From Candidatus Alloscillospira gallinarum (lineage in GTDB: Bacteria; Bacillota; Clostridia; Oscillospirales; Oscillospiraceae), in NCBI GenBank assembly GCA_904420055.1, contig CAJFTV010000019.1, positions 1-22,706 on the forward strand: 22,706 nucleotides of DNA, given 5' to 3'. The notes under the pieces are model-generated. The model worked only from the letters and a program-made list of their open reading frames with translations. It made no database searches and had not been told where the DNA came from. Made by a program: the position numbers and the translations under genes. Positions 7,289 to 13,998 of the stretch are shown one piece after another (the stretch's first letter is position 1; every line of letters begins with the position of its first letter).

Positions 7289-7404
7289 GGGAGCCCGCAA
7301 ACCGAAACCAAAATCTCCCGCAGCGGCGCGGGAAAATTTCTTTGGAATAAAGATATGCCGTAAAACCGTGCGGCACATGGTGGAAAAACACATTAAACCC
7401 ATGG

Positions 7405-7438
7405 AAAAAAGACCGTGCGTGACTTATATACTGCACGG
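7405..7438 (-). terminator. Intrinsic terminator of an orphan transcription unit
   Basis: Minus strand CCGTGC / GCACGG stem (7413-7418 with 7433-7438), 14-base loop, then TC and six U (7405-7410). It lies 145 bases upstream of the RNase J start and cannot serve any recognised gene; it would end transcription from the promoter at 7878-7907. Confidence 0.6.
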
Positions 7439-7871
7439 CGAAACAAAACTTACACCGGTGAATAACAGGGCCGGCGCAAAAATGTAAACTGTGTCCATAA
7501 AGTTAAGCTGTTTTCCTGAAATTGCGGACTATTTTGTATTTATCGTTAAAAACAGGCACACAAAAACAAGAGGTTATAGGTACAAGAAGGCTACGGCCCC
7601 GTTTCGCCAAGCCCGATATTGTCCCCGAACCCGTTTTTTATGTATGCTTATGTCCATTATTAAGTCCGGACGACGCCTCCGTCCGGGTATATTGAGCCTC
7701 ATTTTGCCGGAACAACAGGCAAAAGACGGCTTAAATCCCAGTATAATTGCAAGGCTTAAAAAGCCGGTATATAAAAAGCGCACATTACAGCGCATTTTCT
7801 CAGTGCATCACCGCGCCTGAATAAGCGGCACGGCATGGGGAATACACATACAGTAAAATTGTACCCCAGTT
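7405..7871 (-). ncRNA. Possible unannotated RNA or small-peptide transcript
   Basis: A 776-base stretch (7261-8036) holds no recognisable gene. Within it a near-consensus promoter (7878-7907) and an intrinsic terminator (7405-7438) on the minus strand bracket about 466 bases. Hairpins inside include TGGGG/CCCCA near the 5' end, a GCGC stem followed by five U at 7773-7793 (possible early stop, giving about 100 nt), GGCTT/AAGCC at 7753-7765 and a strong CCGGACG/CGTCCGG stem near 7668-7686. A 73-residue frame (7574-7795) starts with a signal-peptide-like stretch (FLYTGFLSLAIILGF) but has a weak SD and an odd Arg-rich remainder. I found none of the hallmarks of tmRNA, RNase P RNA, SRP RNA or a known riboswitch. 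Identity unknown. Confidence 0.4.
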
Positions 7872-7877
7872 AAGTGT

Positions 7878-7907
7878 ATTATATTACATACACATATCCT
7901 TTGTCAA
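7878..7907 (-). promoter_or_regulatory. Near-consensus promoter in the RNase J-recR intergenic region
   Basis: Minus strand TTGACA (complement of 7902-7907), 18-base spacer, TATAAT (complement of 7878-7883). Both hexamers are exact consensus. Start expected near 7871, reading toward RNase J but more than 600 bases from its ATG. Confidence 0.7.
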
Positions 7908-7932
7908 ACAGATATGGTGTTTTTTCCCAGAT

Positions 7933-7965
7933 TGCCCCATAGTAAAAATTCTCCGCATTGGGGCA
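7933..7965 (-). repeat. Inverted repeat downstream of recR
   Basis: TGCCCCA (7933-7939) and TGGGGCA (7959-7965) pair over seven bases with a 19-base loop. It is the first stem after the recR stop (72 bases away) but lacks a U tract, so a role as terminator is uncertain. It also sits about 25 bases upstream of the -35 box of the orphan promoter and could be an operator. Confidence 0.35.
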
Positions 7966-8036
7966 TACATGGCAAATTCATAGATTGTCCGGCCAGGGGA
8001 AATTTTGAGATGAGGAAAGTCTCATGGGAGGAGGGA

Positions 8037-8636
8037 CTACATCTCCTGCCTGCCCTCCAGCGCCCGCATAAGTGTCGCGTCATCTGCAAATTCCAAGTTT
8101 GCGCCAACTGGTATTCCGTAGGCAAGGCGCGTTACCTTTATGTCAAACGGTTTAAGAAGACGTGAGATGTAACGGGCGGTGGTCTCGCCCTCGGTGTCCG
8201 GATTTGTTGCCATTATAACCTCGCGTATGTCCCCCGCGGAAACACGGGCGACAAGCTCCCGGATTTTAAGGTCGTCGGGGCTTACGTGGTTCATGGGGGA
8301 GATTACCCCGTGCAGGACATGGTAGTGGCCGTTGTACTCACGCCCGCGCTCGATGGCGATTACGTCTTTTGGGTCTGATACCACACAGATTACTCCCTCG
8401 TCCCGACGGGGGTCGGAGCATATCCCGCAGATTTCCATGTCGGTGAGATTGTGGCACACACTGCACTCGTGAACGCTTTTTTTTGCCTGTGCTATTGCGT
8501 CGGCAAAGTCAAGAGCCTCGTCTTCCGGGAGGGAGAGCAGGTAAAATGCCAGACGCTGGGCCGATTTTCTGCCAATACCGGGAAGAGAGGCGAATTTATC
8601 TATAAGTTTTTCAAGTGACACGGGAAAATAGCCCAT
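8037..8636 (-). CDS. recR: Recombination mediator RecR
   Basis: A 199-residue protein, exactly family length. N-terminal helix-hairpin-helix (LPGIGRKSAQRLAFYLL), a C4 zinc finger (Cys58, 61, 70, 73 in CSVCHNLTDMEICGIC), then the Toprim domain (DVIAIERGREYNGHYHVLHG; EVIMATNPDTEGETTARYI) and the C-terminal 'LAYGIPVGANLEFADDATLMRALEGR'. RecR works with RecO (and RecF) to load RecA on SSB-coated gaps. ATG 8636 begins with the family-typical MGYFPVSLEKLI; the upstream extension to 8669 reads through the shared leader and is rejected. It lies 41 bases after rpe, in the same direction, which is not a usual recR neighbour (dnaX and ybaB are absent). Confidence 0.96.
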   Translation of the reverse strand: MGYFPVSLEKLIDKFASLPGIGRKSAQRLAFYLLSLPEDEALDFADAIAQAKKSVHECSVCHNLTDMEICGICSDPRRDEGVICVVSDPKDVIAIERGREYNGHYHVLHGVISPMNHVSPDDLKIRELVARVSAGDIREVIMATNPDTEGETTARYISRLLKPFDIKVTRLAYGIPVGANLEFADDATLMRALEGRQEM

Positions 8637-8640
8637 GGTT

Positions 8641-8660
8641 TTATCTCCATTCCGCCGCAG
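8641..8660 (-). repeat. Shared leader segment, copy 3 (recR, diverged)
   Basis: Twenty bases before the recR start that match the RNase J and DivIVA leader copies except for one missing A, one C/T change and the last base. Contains the SD GGAG eight bases before ATG 8636. Confidence 0.6.
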
Positions 8661-8677
8661 ACGCGGCAAACTGTAAT

Positions 8678-9337
8678 TCAGAAAGTTTTACATGCCCGGC
8701 GCAGCAGTTCAATGCGCTGTGCCCGGTCCTCGGCTTTAAAGACATCGCTGCCGGCGACTAAGATATCTGCCCCGGCCTCGGCGCACAGCGCCGCCGTCTC
8801 CGGGTTAATTCCGCCGTCTATCTCCACGAGGCATTTCAGGCCGCGTGCTTCTATAAGGGATTTTATGTATGACACCTTGGGCATCATTCCGGCCATGAAC
8901 TTCTGCCCGCCGAAACCGGGCTCCACCGTCATTATAAGCACAAGGTCGAGCTTATCAAGATATTCATCTACAGCGTCAGCCGGTGTGTCCGGCTTTATCG
9001 AAAGTCCGGCCATTTTTCCAAGGCCGCGTATTGTGTCGATTGCGCGGTGGATTTCCTCAGGCGTGTCAGATTCCAGATGGACTACTATTATGTCTGCACC
9101 TGCCTCGGCAAAGTCCCGGACATAGCGCACGGGCTTTGTTATCATCAGGTGCACGTCAAGTGTCATGTCCGTGTAATTACGCACGGATTTTAAGACAGGC
9201 AGACCCACGGAAATATTTGGAACAAAAACGCCGTCCATAACATCAAAATGCAAATAATCCGCCGTTTTGACTGTGTCTATGTCGTCTCCAAGCTTTGCAA
9301 AGTCGGCGGAGAGGAGCGACGGGGCAATTTTAATCAT
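8678..9337 (-). CDS. rpe: Ribulose-phosphate 3-epimerase
   Basis: A 219-residue TIM-barrel protein of normal length. It interconverts ribulose 5-phosphate and xylulose 5-phosphate in the pentose phosphate pathway, in the cytosol. Visible signature residues: 'APSLLSADF' (Ser7), 'LHFDVMDGVFVPNISVG' (His30, Asp32, Asp35), 'DVHLMI' (His63), 'MTVEPGFGGQKFM' and 'VEIDGGI' (Asp174). Metal ligands and catalytic Asp are all present. ATG 9337 has AGGTGG about seven bases upstream. It is the first gene after the promoter at 9547-9575, with a ~200-base leader, and recR follows 41 bases downstream. Confidence 0.97.
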   Translation of the reverse strand: MIKIAPSLLSADFAKLGDDIDTVKTADYLHFDVMDGVFVPNISVGLPVLKSVRNYTDMTLDVHLMITKPVRYVRDFAEAGADIIVVHLESDTPEEIHRAIDTIRGLGKMAGLSIKPDTPADAVDEYLDKLDLVLIMTVEPGFGGQKFMAGMMPKVSYIKSLIEARGLKCLVEIDGGINPETAALCAEAGADILVAGSDVFKAEDRAQRIELLRRACKTF

Positions 9338-9392
9338 GTGAGCACCACCTGAAATGCTAAAAATATGCGGTGAAAGAGCGGAACCTCGCCGT

Positions 9393-9470
9393 CTGGTGTG
9401 TACGGCTGCGGCCCGAAGCAGTTACAAAGCCATGTACCGGTACTGCGTCTGCATGGCAGAATACACCCAG
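9393..9470 (-). promoter_or_regulatory. Candidate structured 5' leader of rpe-recR (three-way junction)
   Basis: In the ~200-base leader between the rpe promoter and ATG, three helices nest cleanly: an outer one pairing 9393-9402 with 9462-9470 (nine pairs, one bulge), an inner GCCATG/CATGGC (9429-9434 with 9452-9457) and an inner CTGC/GCAG (9406-9409 with 9418-9421). The fold is a compact 78-base three-way junction. It matches no riboswitch consensus I can recall (not TPP, THF, purine, glycine or T-box). The fold was found by eye; no energy calculation was possible. Confidence 0.35.
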
Positions 9471-9546
9471 CGCATTACCATTTTTTGCCTGTGCGGCGTT
9501 GCGGCAGTTTATTGGATACCTTAACAAAAAACACTTTCACATGGCT

Positions 9547-9575
9547 ATTATAACCTCCGGCGCCGCGCTTGACAA
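9547..9575 (-). promoter_or_regulatory. Promoter of rpe-recR
   Basis: Minus strand TTGTCA (complement of 9570-9575), 17-base spacer, exact TATAAT (complement of 9547-9552). Its -35 box lies on the same bases as the -35 box of the plus-strand promoter of the XpaC-TelA cassette. Confidence 0.75.
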
Positions 9576-9597
9576 GAGCGGCTATAAATAATAAAAT
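9569..9597 (+). promoter_or_regulatory. Promoter of the XpaC-TelA-LemA-TPM operon
   Basis: Plus strand TTGACA (9569-9574), 17-base spacer, TAAAAT (9592-9597), 38 bases before the first GTG. Divergent from, and overlapping at the -35 with, the rpe promoter. Confidence 0.8.
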
Positions 9598-9635
9598 TAA
9601 CTGAATACATTTATTTTATACAAGAGGTGAAAAAT

Positions 9636-10271
9636 GTGCGTAAAGTCAGGAAAAAATCTCCTGTCCCTGTATATGGGATTGCGGGGGTATGTCTTCTGTA
9701 CTGCCTCATATTTCCCCTGTACAGGTTGTGGCACTTTATAATACTTATCGCAATCATGGCGGCGGTATATGTAATCCTCTCAAAACTGTTTCCGGGAACG
9801 GTGGAGACGGTGGAGGAGCCAAAGCCGAAGCCAGAACCGGTGAAAACCGGCAACCCGGAGCACGATGCGCTTTTAAGGCAGGGCGAGCAGGCGGTAAAAG
9901 AGATGGGCAAGATTATGCAGTCTGTTAAGGACCCCAATGTACGAAGTAAGATAATGCGCATAATTGAGCTCACAGACAAGATATTCAAGGAGATTGTGGA
10001 GGACCCGGACGACTATAAGGCGGTAAAGCGCTTTGCAAATTATTTTCTTCCAACCACCTTAAAGCTTTTGTATACATACGACAGAATGGCGGCGATTGAT
10101 ATTCGCGGTGAGAACATTGACGCCACCAAGGGCAATATATTAAACGCTCTGGACGCCACTATTACGGCGTTTGAAAAGCAGTATGACGCGCTTTTTGCAA
10201 ATCAGGCCCTGGACATTGAGACGGATATAACCGTTTTTGAGGCGATGCTTAAAAAAGAGGGACTGAAGTAG
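9636..10271 (+). CDS. XpaC-like (5-bromo-4-chloroindolyl phosphate hydrolysis family) membrane protein
   Basis: A 211-residue protein. Basic N-terminus, two hydrophobic segments (about residues 11-27 'YGIAGVCLLYCLIFPLY' and 31-48), a Pro/Lys/Glu linker and a helical C-terminal domain ('LRQGEQAVKEMGKIMQSVKDPNVRSKIMRIIELTDKIFKEI', then 'FANYFLPTTLKLLYTYDRM'), typical of the XpaC family that accompanies TelA. The biochemical role is poorly defined; the family name comes from a reporter-dye phenotype. Start GTG 9636 is chosen because AGAGGTG (9624-9629...) is its SD; the GTG at 9627 is part of that SD. It is the first gene of the operon. A 177-base gap with two copies of a 13-base repeat separates it from telA. 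Confidence 0.8.
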   Translation: MRKVRKKSPVPVYGIAGVCLLYCLIFPLYRLWHFIILIAIMAAVYVILSKLFPGTVETVEEPKPKPEPVKTGNPEHDALLRQGEQAVKEMGKIMQSVKDPNVRSKIMRIIELTDKIFKEIVEDPDDYKAVKRFANYFLPTTLKLLYTYDRMAAIDIRGENIDATKGNILNALDATITAFEKQYDALFANQALDIETDITVFEAMLKKEGLK

Positions 10272-10310
10272 CAAACTGCTTTCCCGGTGAGCGGCGCGGA
10301 TATTAATAAA

Positions 10311-10323
10311 CAGACAATGCCGG
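10311..10323 (+). repeat. 13-base direct repeat, copy 1
   Basis: CAGACAATGCCGG, repeated exactly at 10384-10396 in the gap between the XpaC-like gene and telA. Both copies follow a GCGGCGC stretch. No function known. Confidence 0.6.
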
Positions 10324-10383
10324 CTTAAAGAAGCTGCCGCCTCGTTTCACTTCTGTAAATAGCGGAGGTAAGCGGGTGCGGCG

Positions 10384-10396
10384 CAGACAATGCCGG
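10384..10396 (+). repeat. 13-base direct repeat, copy 2
   Basis: Second copy of CAGACAATGCCGG, 73 bases after the first and 53 bases before the telA start. Confidence 0.6.
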
Positions 10397-10448
10397 GCAG
10401 GAATTTATACAGACAGGTATATTACTATTTTTGAGAGGAAGTTTTAAT

Positions 10449-11600
10449 ATGGCAGAAAATGAAGCATATGTCCCCCAGCTTACACTAAACCCGGGCGGCA
10501 GTGCCGCAGCGGCGCAGGAGTTTAACCCCAAAGCACAGGAGGAGCGGGACCAGAACGCGGTTACTCTGGACATGGGCCAGCTGACTCCGGAGGAGCAGAA
10601 GACAGTAGAGGACTTTGCAAAGCAGATAGACATAACAGACACGACTGCCATACTCACATATGGCTCGCAGTCACAGCAGAGAATAGCGGATTTTTCAGAC
10701 TCTGCGCTTCAGTCCGTCCGCACAAAGGACATGGGGGCCGTCGGAGATATGCTTTCGGACCTCGTTGTGGAGCTCAGAGGATTTAAGGTAGAGGAGCCGG
10801 AGAAAAAAGGCCTGTTCGGCTTTAAGAGAAAGGCTCAGAAATACATTGAAAACATTAAGGCGGATTATGCCAAAGCGGAGACAAATGTTGACAAAATCAC
10901 CGAGATGCTGGAGCAGCACCAGATGACCCTCATGAAGGACACTGCGATGCTCGACAAGATGTATGAGACGAACCAGGCATATTTTAAAGAGCTCACCATG
11001 TATATTCTCGCCGGCAAGCAGAAGCTTGAAGAATGCAGAAATGTCACTCTGCCGGAGCTGCAGAAAAAGGCGGAGGAGAGCGGTCTGCCTGAGGACGCGC
11101 AGGCAGCCAACGACTATGCCAACATGATAAACAGGTTTGAAAAGAAGATACACGACCTGGAGCTCACGAGAATGGTGTCCATTCAGATGGCGCCGCAGAT
11201 ACGTATGATACAGAACAATGACAGCCTTTTGGTGGAGAAAATCCAGACTTCCATAGTAAATACGATACCTCTGTGGAAGAGCCAGATGGTGCTGTCTCTG
11301 GGCCTTTACCACTCGCAGCAGGCAATGGAGGCGCAGAGAGAGGTCACGGATATGACCAACGAGCTGCTGAAGAAAAATGCGGAGATGTTAAAGGCCGGAA
11401 GCGTGGGTATAGCCAAAGAGTCCGAGCGGGGAATTGTGGACATTGAGACCCTGACGAATACAAACAAGATGCTCATAGAGACGCTGGAAGAGGTCCAGCA
11501 GATACAGAAAGAGGGAGCAGAGAAGAGAAAGGCCGCAGAGGCAGAACTGGGAAGGATTGAGGGCGAGCTGAAGCAGAAGCTCCTGACAATTAACAAATAA
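10449..11600 (+). CDS. telA: Toxic anion resistance protein TelA family
   Basis: A 383-residue, almost wholly helical protein of the TelA (toxic anion/tellurite resistance) family. Low-complexity N-terminus (~40 residues), then 'VEELRGFKVEEPEKKGLFGFKRKAQKYIENIKADYAKAETNVDKITEMLEQHQMTLMKDTAMLDKMYETNQAYFKELTMYILAGKQKL', seen here only in part as the family's core signature, and a C-terminal coiled region ending in 'KQKLLTINK'. Cytoplasmic and without a known catalytic motif; members confer tellurite or antibiotic tolerance in some species, but the mechanism is not settled. ATG 10449 has AGAGGAAG before it; the TTG at 10431 is part of that SD region. The LemA-like gene begins one base after the stop. 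Confidence 0.9.
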   Translation: MAENEAYVPQLTLNPGGSAAAAQEFNPKAQEERDQNAVTLDMGQLTPEEQKTVEDFAKQIDITDTTAILTYGSQSQQRIADFSDSALQSVRTKDMGAVGDMLSDLVVELRGFKVEEPEKKGLFGFKRKAQKYIENIKADYAKAETNVDKITEMLEQHQMTLMKDTAMLDKMYETNQAYFKELTMYILAGKQKLEECRNVTLPELQKKAEESGLPEDAQAANDYANMINRFEKKIHDLELTRMVSIQMAPQIRMIQNNDSLLVEKIQTSIVNTIPLWKSQMVLSLGLYHSQQAMEAQREVTDMTNELLKKNAEMLKAGSVGIAKESERGIVDIETLTNTNKMLIETLEEVQQIQKEGAEKRKAAEAELGRIEGELKQKLLTINK

Positions 11601-11601
11601 T

Positions 11602-12174
11602 ATGAAGAAGCTTAAAAACAGAAAAATAGCAATAGTGATATCGGCTGCGGTGATAATTGTATCCGTGCTGATAGGTGTAAATAAGAGCGTGTATTCCCAG
11701 ATTAAAAAGCTGGACGACAGCTTTGAAAACGGTGTGTATATCTCCTCAGAGGACTACACACAGCCGGGGATAGGGCGACAGCTTGCAAAGCGGACTGACG
11801 CCGCTCTGGGACTTGTGACACTGGCGTCGGAGTTTGAGGACATGGCCGAGGAGCAGTCTGCCCTGAGAAGCGCCAGAGAGGCCCTTATGAGTGCCGATAC
11901 AATTCAGGAGAAATTTGTATGCAATGAGGTGCTGGAAGAGGCATATAAACGTATTGTGCTTGCCTTTTCATACGAGACGCTGGACGAAAATCAGCAGAAT
12001 GCATACGATTCCTATACGAGTACCATGGACGGGGCACAGTCTTTAATAACTTCAAGCAGCTACAACAGGACAGTTGCCGAATTTGAGAGTGAAGTGCTGA
12101 ATGCATTTCCTGTGAATATTCTGCACTTTGAATTCATAACCGGCGCGCCGGAATATTTCAGAGCTGAGGGGTAA
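11602..12174 (+). CDS. LemA-like membrane-anchored protein
   Basis: A 190-residue protein: basic N-terminus, one membrane segment (about residues 8-26, KIAIVISAAVIIVSVLIGV) and a helical extracytoplasmic part. The post-TM segment ('VYSQIKKLDDSFENGVY', 'AKRTDAALGLVTLASEF', 'ALRSAREALMSADTIQEKF', then 'FNAFP'-like 'LNAFPVNILHFE') follows the four-helix LemA pattern, though family motifs are weak. LemA homologues sit in membranes, often next to TPM-domain (YgcG) genes, as here. ATG 11602 lies one base after the telA stop and has no clear SD, so it is probably coupled to telA translation. The TPM gene begins three bases after its stop. Confidence 0.72.
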   Translation: MKKLKNRKIAIVISAAVIIVSVLIGVNKSVYSQIKKLDDSFENGVYISSEDYTQPGIGRQLAKRTDAALGLVTLASEFEDMAEEQSALRSAREALMSADTIQEKFVCNEVLEEAYKRIVLAFSYETLDENQQNAYDSYTSTMDGAQSLITSSSYNRTVAEFESEVLNAFPVNILHFEFITGAPEYFRAEG

Positions 12175-12177
12175 AAA

Positions 12178-13056
12178 TTGAAAAAACGAATTATAACGCT
12201 CATGTTTGCAGTCATTTTGGTCCTGGCCGTGCCTTTTGGCGCGTATGCCGTGGTGGATAAAAGCGACGAGTATTATGTGGCGGATTACGCGGGAGTTTTT
12301 TCCGATGACTTCAGGCAGGAGCTGATAGATATAAACGGCGACCTTGAATACTACTGCAAGGGTGCACAGCTTGTGGTGGTCACCGTGGAATACTTGGACG
12401 GCATGTATTCTGATGAGTACGCCATGCAGCTTTTTAACGACTGGGGCGTTGGAAACAGTGAGGAGAATAACGGAATGCTTCTCCTACTCGCTGTTGAGGA
12501 AAACAAGGCGTGGCTTACAGTCGGCGCGGGAATAAGCGGCGTGCTCACCAAAAGCAAAATCGACAGTATGTTTGAAGAGTATTTCTGGGACGACTTTGAC
12601 GCCGGACACTATCAGGACGCGACAAGCCGCATGGTAAACGCCCTGCTTGACTGGTATGCGGATTATTACGGCCTCCAGACTGAAAATGTGGGTCAGGTCA
12701 GTGAGCCAACGCTTGCCACGCGTATGATGCGGTTTGTGTCATCACTTATTCCGTATGTCGTGATTATTGTAATTGTTGTAGCGGTGGCGGCTGTAAATGA
12801 CAGGCGGCGCTACAGGTCATATTATACGTTTATGGGGATACCGATGCCCAGGTATCACTGGTGGTTTATGTTTATGGGACCTCACCGCCACTGGCGCGGA
12901 CCGCGTGGCCCGAGGGGGCCAGGAGGACCGGGCGGTTTCGGCGGAGGCGGCAGCGGAGGAAGTTTCGGCGGCTTCGGTGGATTTGGAGGCGGCGGACACT
13001 CCGGCAGCGGTCACGGCGGAGGCGGCTTCGGCGGAGGCGGCGGAGGCCGCAGGTAG
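12178..13056 (+). CDS. TPM-domain (YgcG-type) secreted/membrane protein with Gly-rich tail
   Basis: A 292-residue protein. Signal peptide (residues 1-24, ending AYA), TPM domain (about 30-165: 'YYVADYAGVFSDDFRQELIDINGDLEYYCKGAQLVVVTV', 'LFNDWGVGNSEENNGMLLLLAVEENKAWLTVGAGISGVLT'), one membrane segment (about 189-206) and a Gly/His/Arg-rich tail (about 235-292, ending GGGGGGRR). TPM proteins of this YgcG type are linked to membrane-protein quality control or phosphatase-like functions, without a firm activity. Start TTG 12178 has GAGGGG six bases upstream. It is the last gene of the operon; the strong terminator at 13061 follows directly. Confidence 0.88.
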   Translation: MKKRIITLMFAVILVLAVPFGAYAVVDKSDEYYVADYAGVFSDDFRQELIDINGDLEYYCKGAQLVVVTVEYLDGMYSDEYAMQLFNDWGVGNSEENNGMLLLLAVEENKAWLTVGAGISGVLTKSKIDSMFEEYFWDDFDAGHYQDATSRMVNALLDWYADYYGLQTENVGQVSEPTLATRMMRFVSSLIPYVVIIVIVVAVAAVNDRRRYRSYYTFMGIPMPRYHWWFMFMGPHRHWRGPRGPRGPGGPGGFGGGGSGGSFGGFGGFGGGGHSGSGHGGGGFGGGGGGRR

Positions 13057-13060
13057 ATGC

Positions 13061-13092
13061 AAATGCGTCATCTTTTTTGATGGCGCATTTTT
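13061..13092 (+). terminator. Terminator of the XpaC-TelA-LemA-TPM operon
   Basis: AAATGCGTCATC (13061-13072) pairs with GATGGCGCATTT (13079-13090) through a T-rich six-base loop; five T follow at 13088-13092. Four bases after the TPM stop. Confidence 0.92.
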
Positions 13093-13103
13093 CATGAGCA
13101 ATG

Positions 13104-13130
13104 AAAAACTCCCCTGGAAACAGGGGAGTT
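13104..13130 (-). terminator. Terminator of the small lipoprotein gene
   Basis: Ten-base-pair stem AACTCCCCTG (13107-13116) / CAGGGGAGTT (13121-13130) with a GAAA loop (TTTC on the minus strand). On the minus strand it is followed by U (13104-13108). It faces the plus-strand terminator 12 bases away, separating convergent units. Confidence 0.88.
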
Positions 13131-13134
13131 AAAA

Positions 13135-13827
13135 CTATGAGATGTATATGGAGTCAATCATATCGGCAAATTCAGCCGTCCAGTTATTGTCGCCGGCCTG
13201 AGTAAACGTGAGTATGTATGTGCAGTCACCCGGCACGACTATGTAGTACTGGTATTGTACCATTGGGACGCCCATATAGTCGTAAGACGCCTCAAAGTAT
13301 AATGTGTCATAGCCGTCGAGAGTGCCCTTTTCAAAGTAGTCAAAGCTTATATCAATGCCGGCAAGGTCGGTGCTTTGAAGAGTATCTAAAAATACCTCCT
13401 CAAACTGCTCCTGAGAATAGTTCTTTAAAGTGGTGTCAGGCAGGGTGACAATCAGGTTAATATTGCTGACGTCTGTGGGGTAATTGGGGTTATAGTATAT
13501 TACGCTGTAGTCGCTGAGCTCTTCAGATGTCCAGCCGTAAGGAGATGTATAGTTTATTACCGAGTCGCCGAATTCCGACGTGTCGTCATCTGTGTCGTCA
13601 TCAGGCTCAACCGTAACGGTGGGAGGCCCGTCTGAGGTATCGCTGTCAGTGTCATCCTGGCTGCTGTCATCGGGTAAAATGCTTTCAACTGAACTGTCAT
13701 TGTCTGTTTGAGCAGTGTCATTTTTCCCCGAATCGTCCTTCACACCCACAACGTCCCGAAGCCCGCAGGAGCTGAGGACAAAAACAAGGGAGAGCACAAG
13801 CGTGATAATAAGTAAGCGCTTTTTCAT
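13135..13827 (-). CDS. Small acidic lipoprotein, PsbP-like C-terminal domain
   Basis: A 230-residue protein. Lipoprotein signal (MKKRLLIITLVLSLVFVLSSC; the Cys is residue 21) followed by a long acidic, Asp/Ser-rich linker and a C-terminal beta-rich domain of ~130 residues ('VINYTSPYGWTSEELSDYSVIYYNPNYPTDVSNINLIVTL') resembling PsbP/Mog1-type domains. Such lipoproteins are outer-surface anchored in Firmicutes; the ligand here is unknown. ATG 13827 has AAGGAG seven bases upstream; the frame extends further upstream to 13947 but family logic and the SD support 13827. It lies 171 bases downstream of the fumarase beta gene with a nested dyad in the gap. Confidence 0.75.
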   Translation of the reverse strand: MKKRLLIITLVLSLVFVLSSCGLRDVVGVKDDSGKNDTAQTDNDSSVESILPDDSSQDDTDSDTSDGPPTVTVEPDDDTDDDTSEFGDSVINYTSPYGWTSEELSDYSVIYYNPNYPTDVSNINLIVTLPDTTLKNYSQEQFEEVFLDTLQSTDLAGIDISFDYFEKGTLDGYDTLYFEASYDYMGVPMVQYQYYIVVPGDCTYILTFTQAGDNNWTAEFADMIDSIYIS

Positions 13828-13915
13828 GAAAAATCTCCTTCTCTTTTTGCCGTGCAAAAGCATAGTGAAAATGGCCATGTGTTGCCTTGTAAAGTGTGTT
13901 AAATCACCTGATGCG

Positions 13916-13949
13916 GTATGTACATAATGACCGCAGATGCGGCACATAC
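13916..13949. repeat. Nested inverted repeat upstream of the lipoprotein gene
   Basis: GTATGT (13916-13921) pairs with ACATAC (13944-13949), enclosing CCGC/GCGG (13931-13934 with 13939-13942) around an AGAT loop. No U tract, so it is not a standard terminator; it may be an operator for the lipoprotein gene, for which I see no clear promoter. Confidence 0.4.
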
Positions 13950-13998
13950 GCCAATTTCGCGGTGTACTGCCTGTGCACGAAGTTTTATATATAGTATT

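Noticed and set aside
7482..7500. TGTAAACTGTGTCC-like segment that could be an IS end
   Set aside because: No matching second end, target duplication or transposase fragment was found.
7491..7820. 109-codon open frame on the plus strand
   Set aside because: No SD, no family look, and it lies opposite the promoter-terminator unit on the minus strand.
8012..8021. GAGGAAAGTC, resembling the conserved start of RNase P RNA
   Set aside because: The rest of the RNase P core (ACAGAA region, long P helices) is missing on both strands; the match sits between recR and a gap and is likely chance.
7261..8036. tmRNA or SRP RNA in the long gap before RNase J
   Set aside because: No tRNA-like ends, no tag codons and no GGAAGCAGC-type SRP loop on either strand.
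7831..9470. Similarity between 7831-7850 and 9451-9466 (GCATGG then GAATACAC)
   Set aside because: Needs an indel and a mismatch and does not extend either side; likely coincidence.
9370..9591. 73-codon open frame on the plus strand before the XpaC-like gene
   Set aside because: It runs through the rpe leader and into the shared -35 box; there is no SD and no homology visible.
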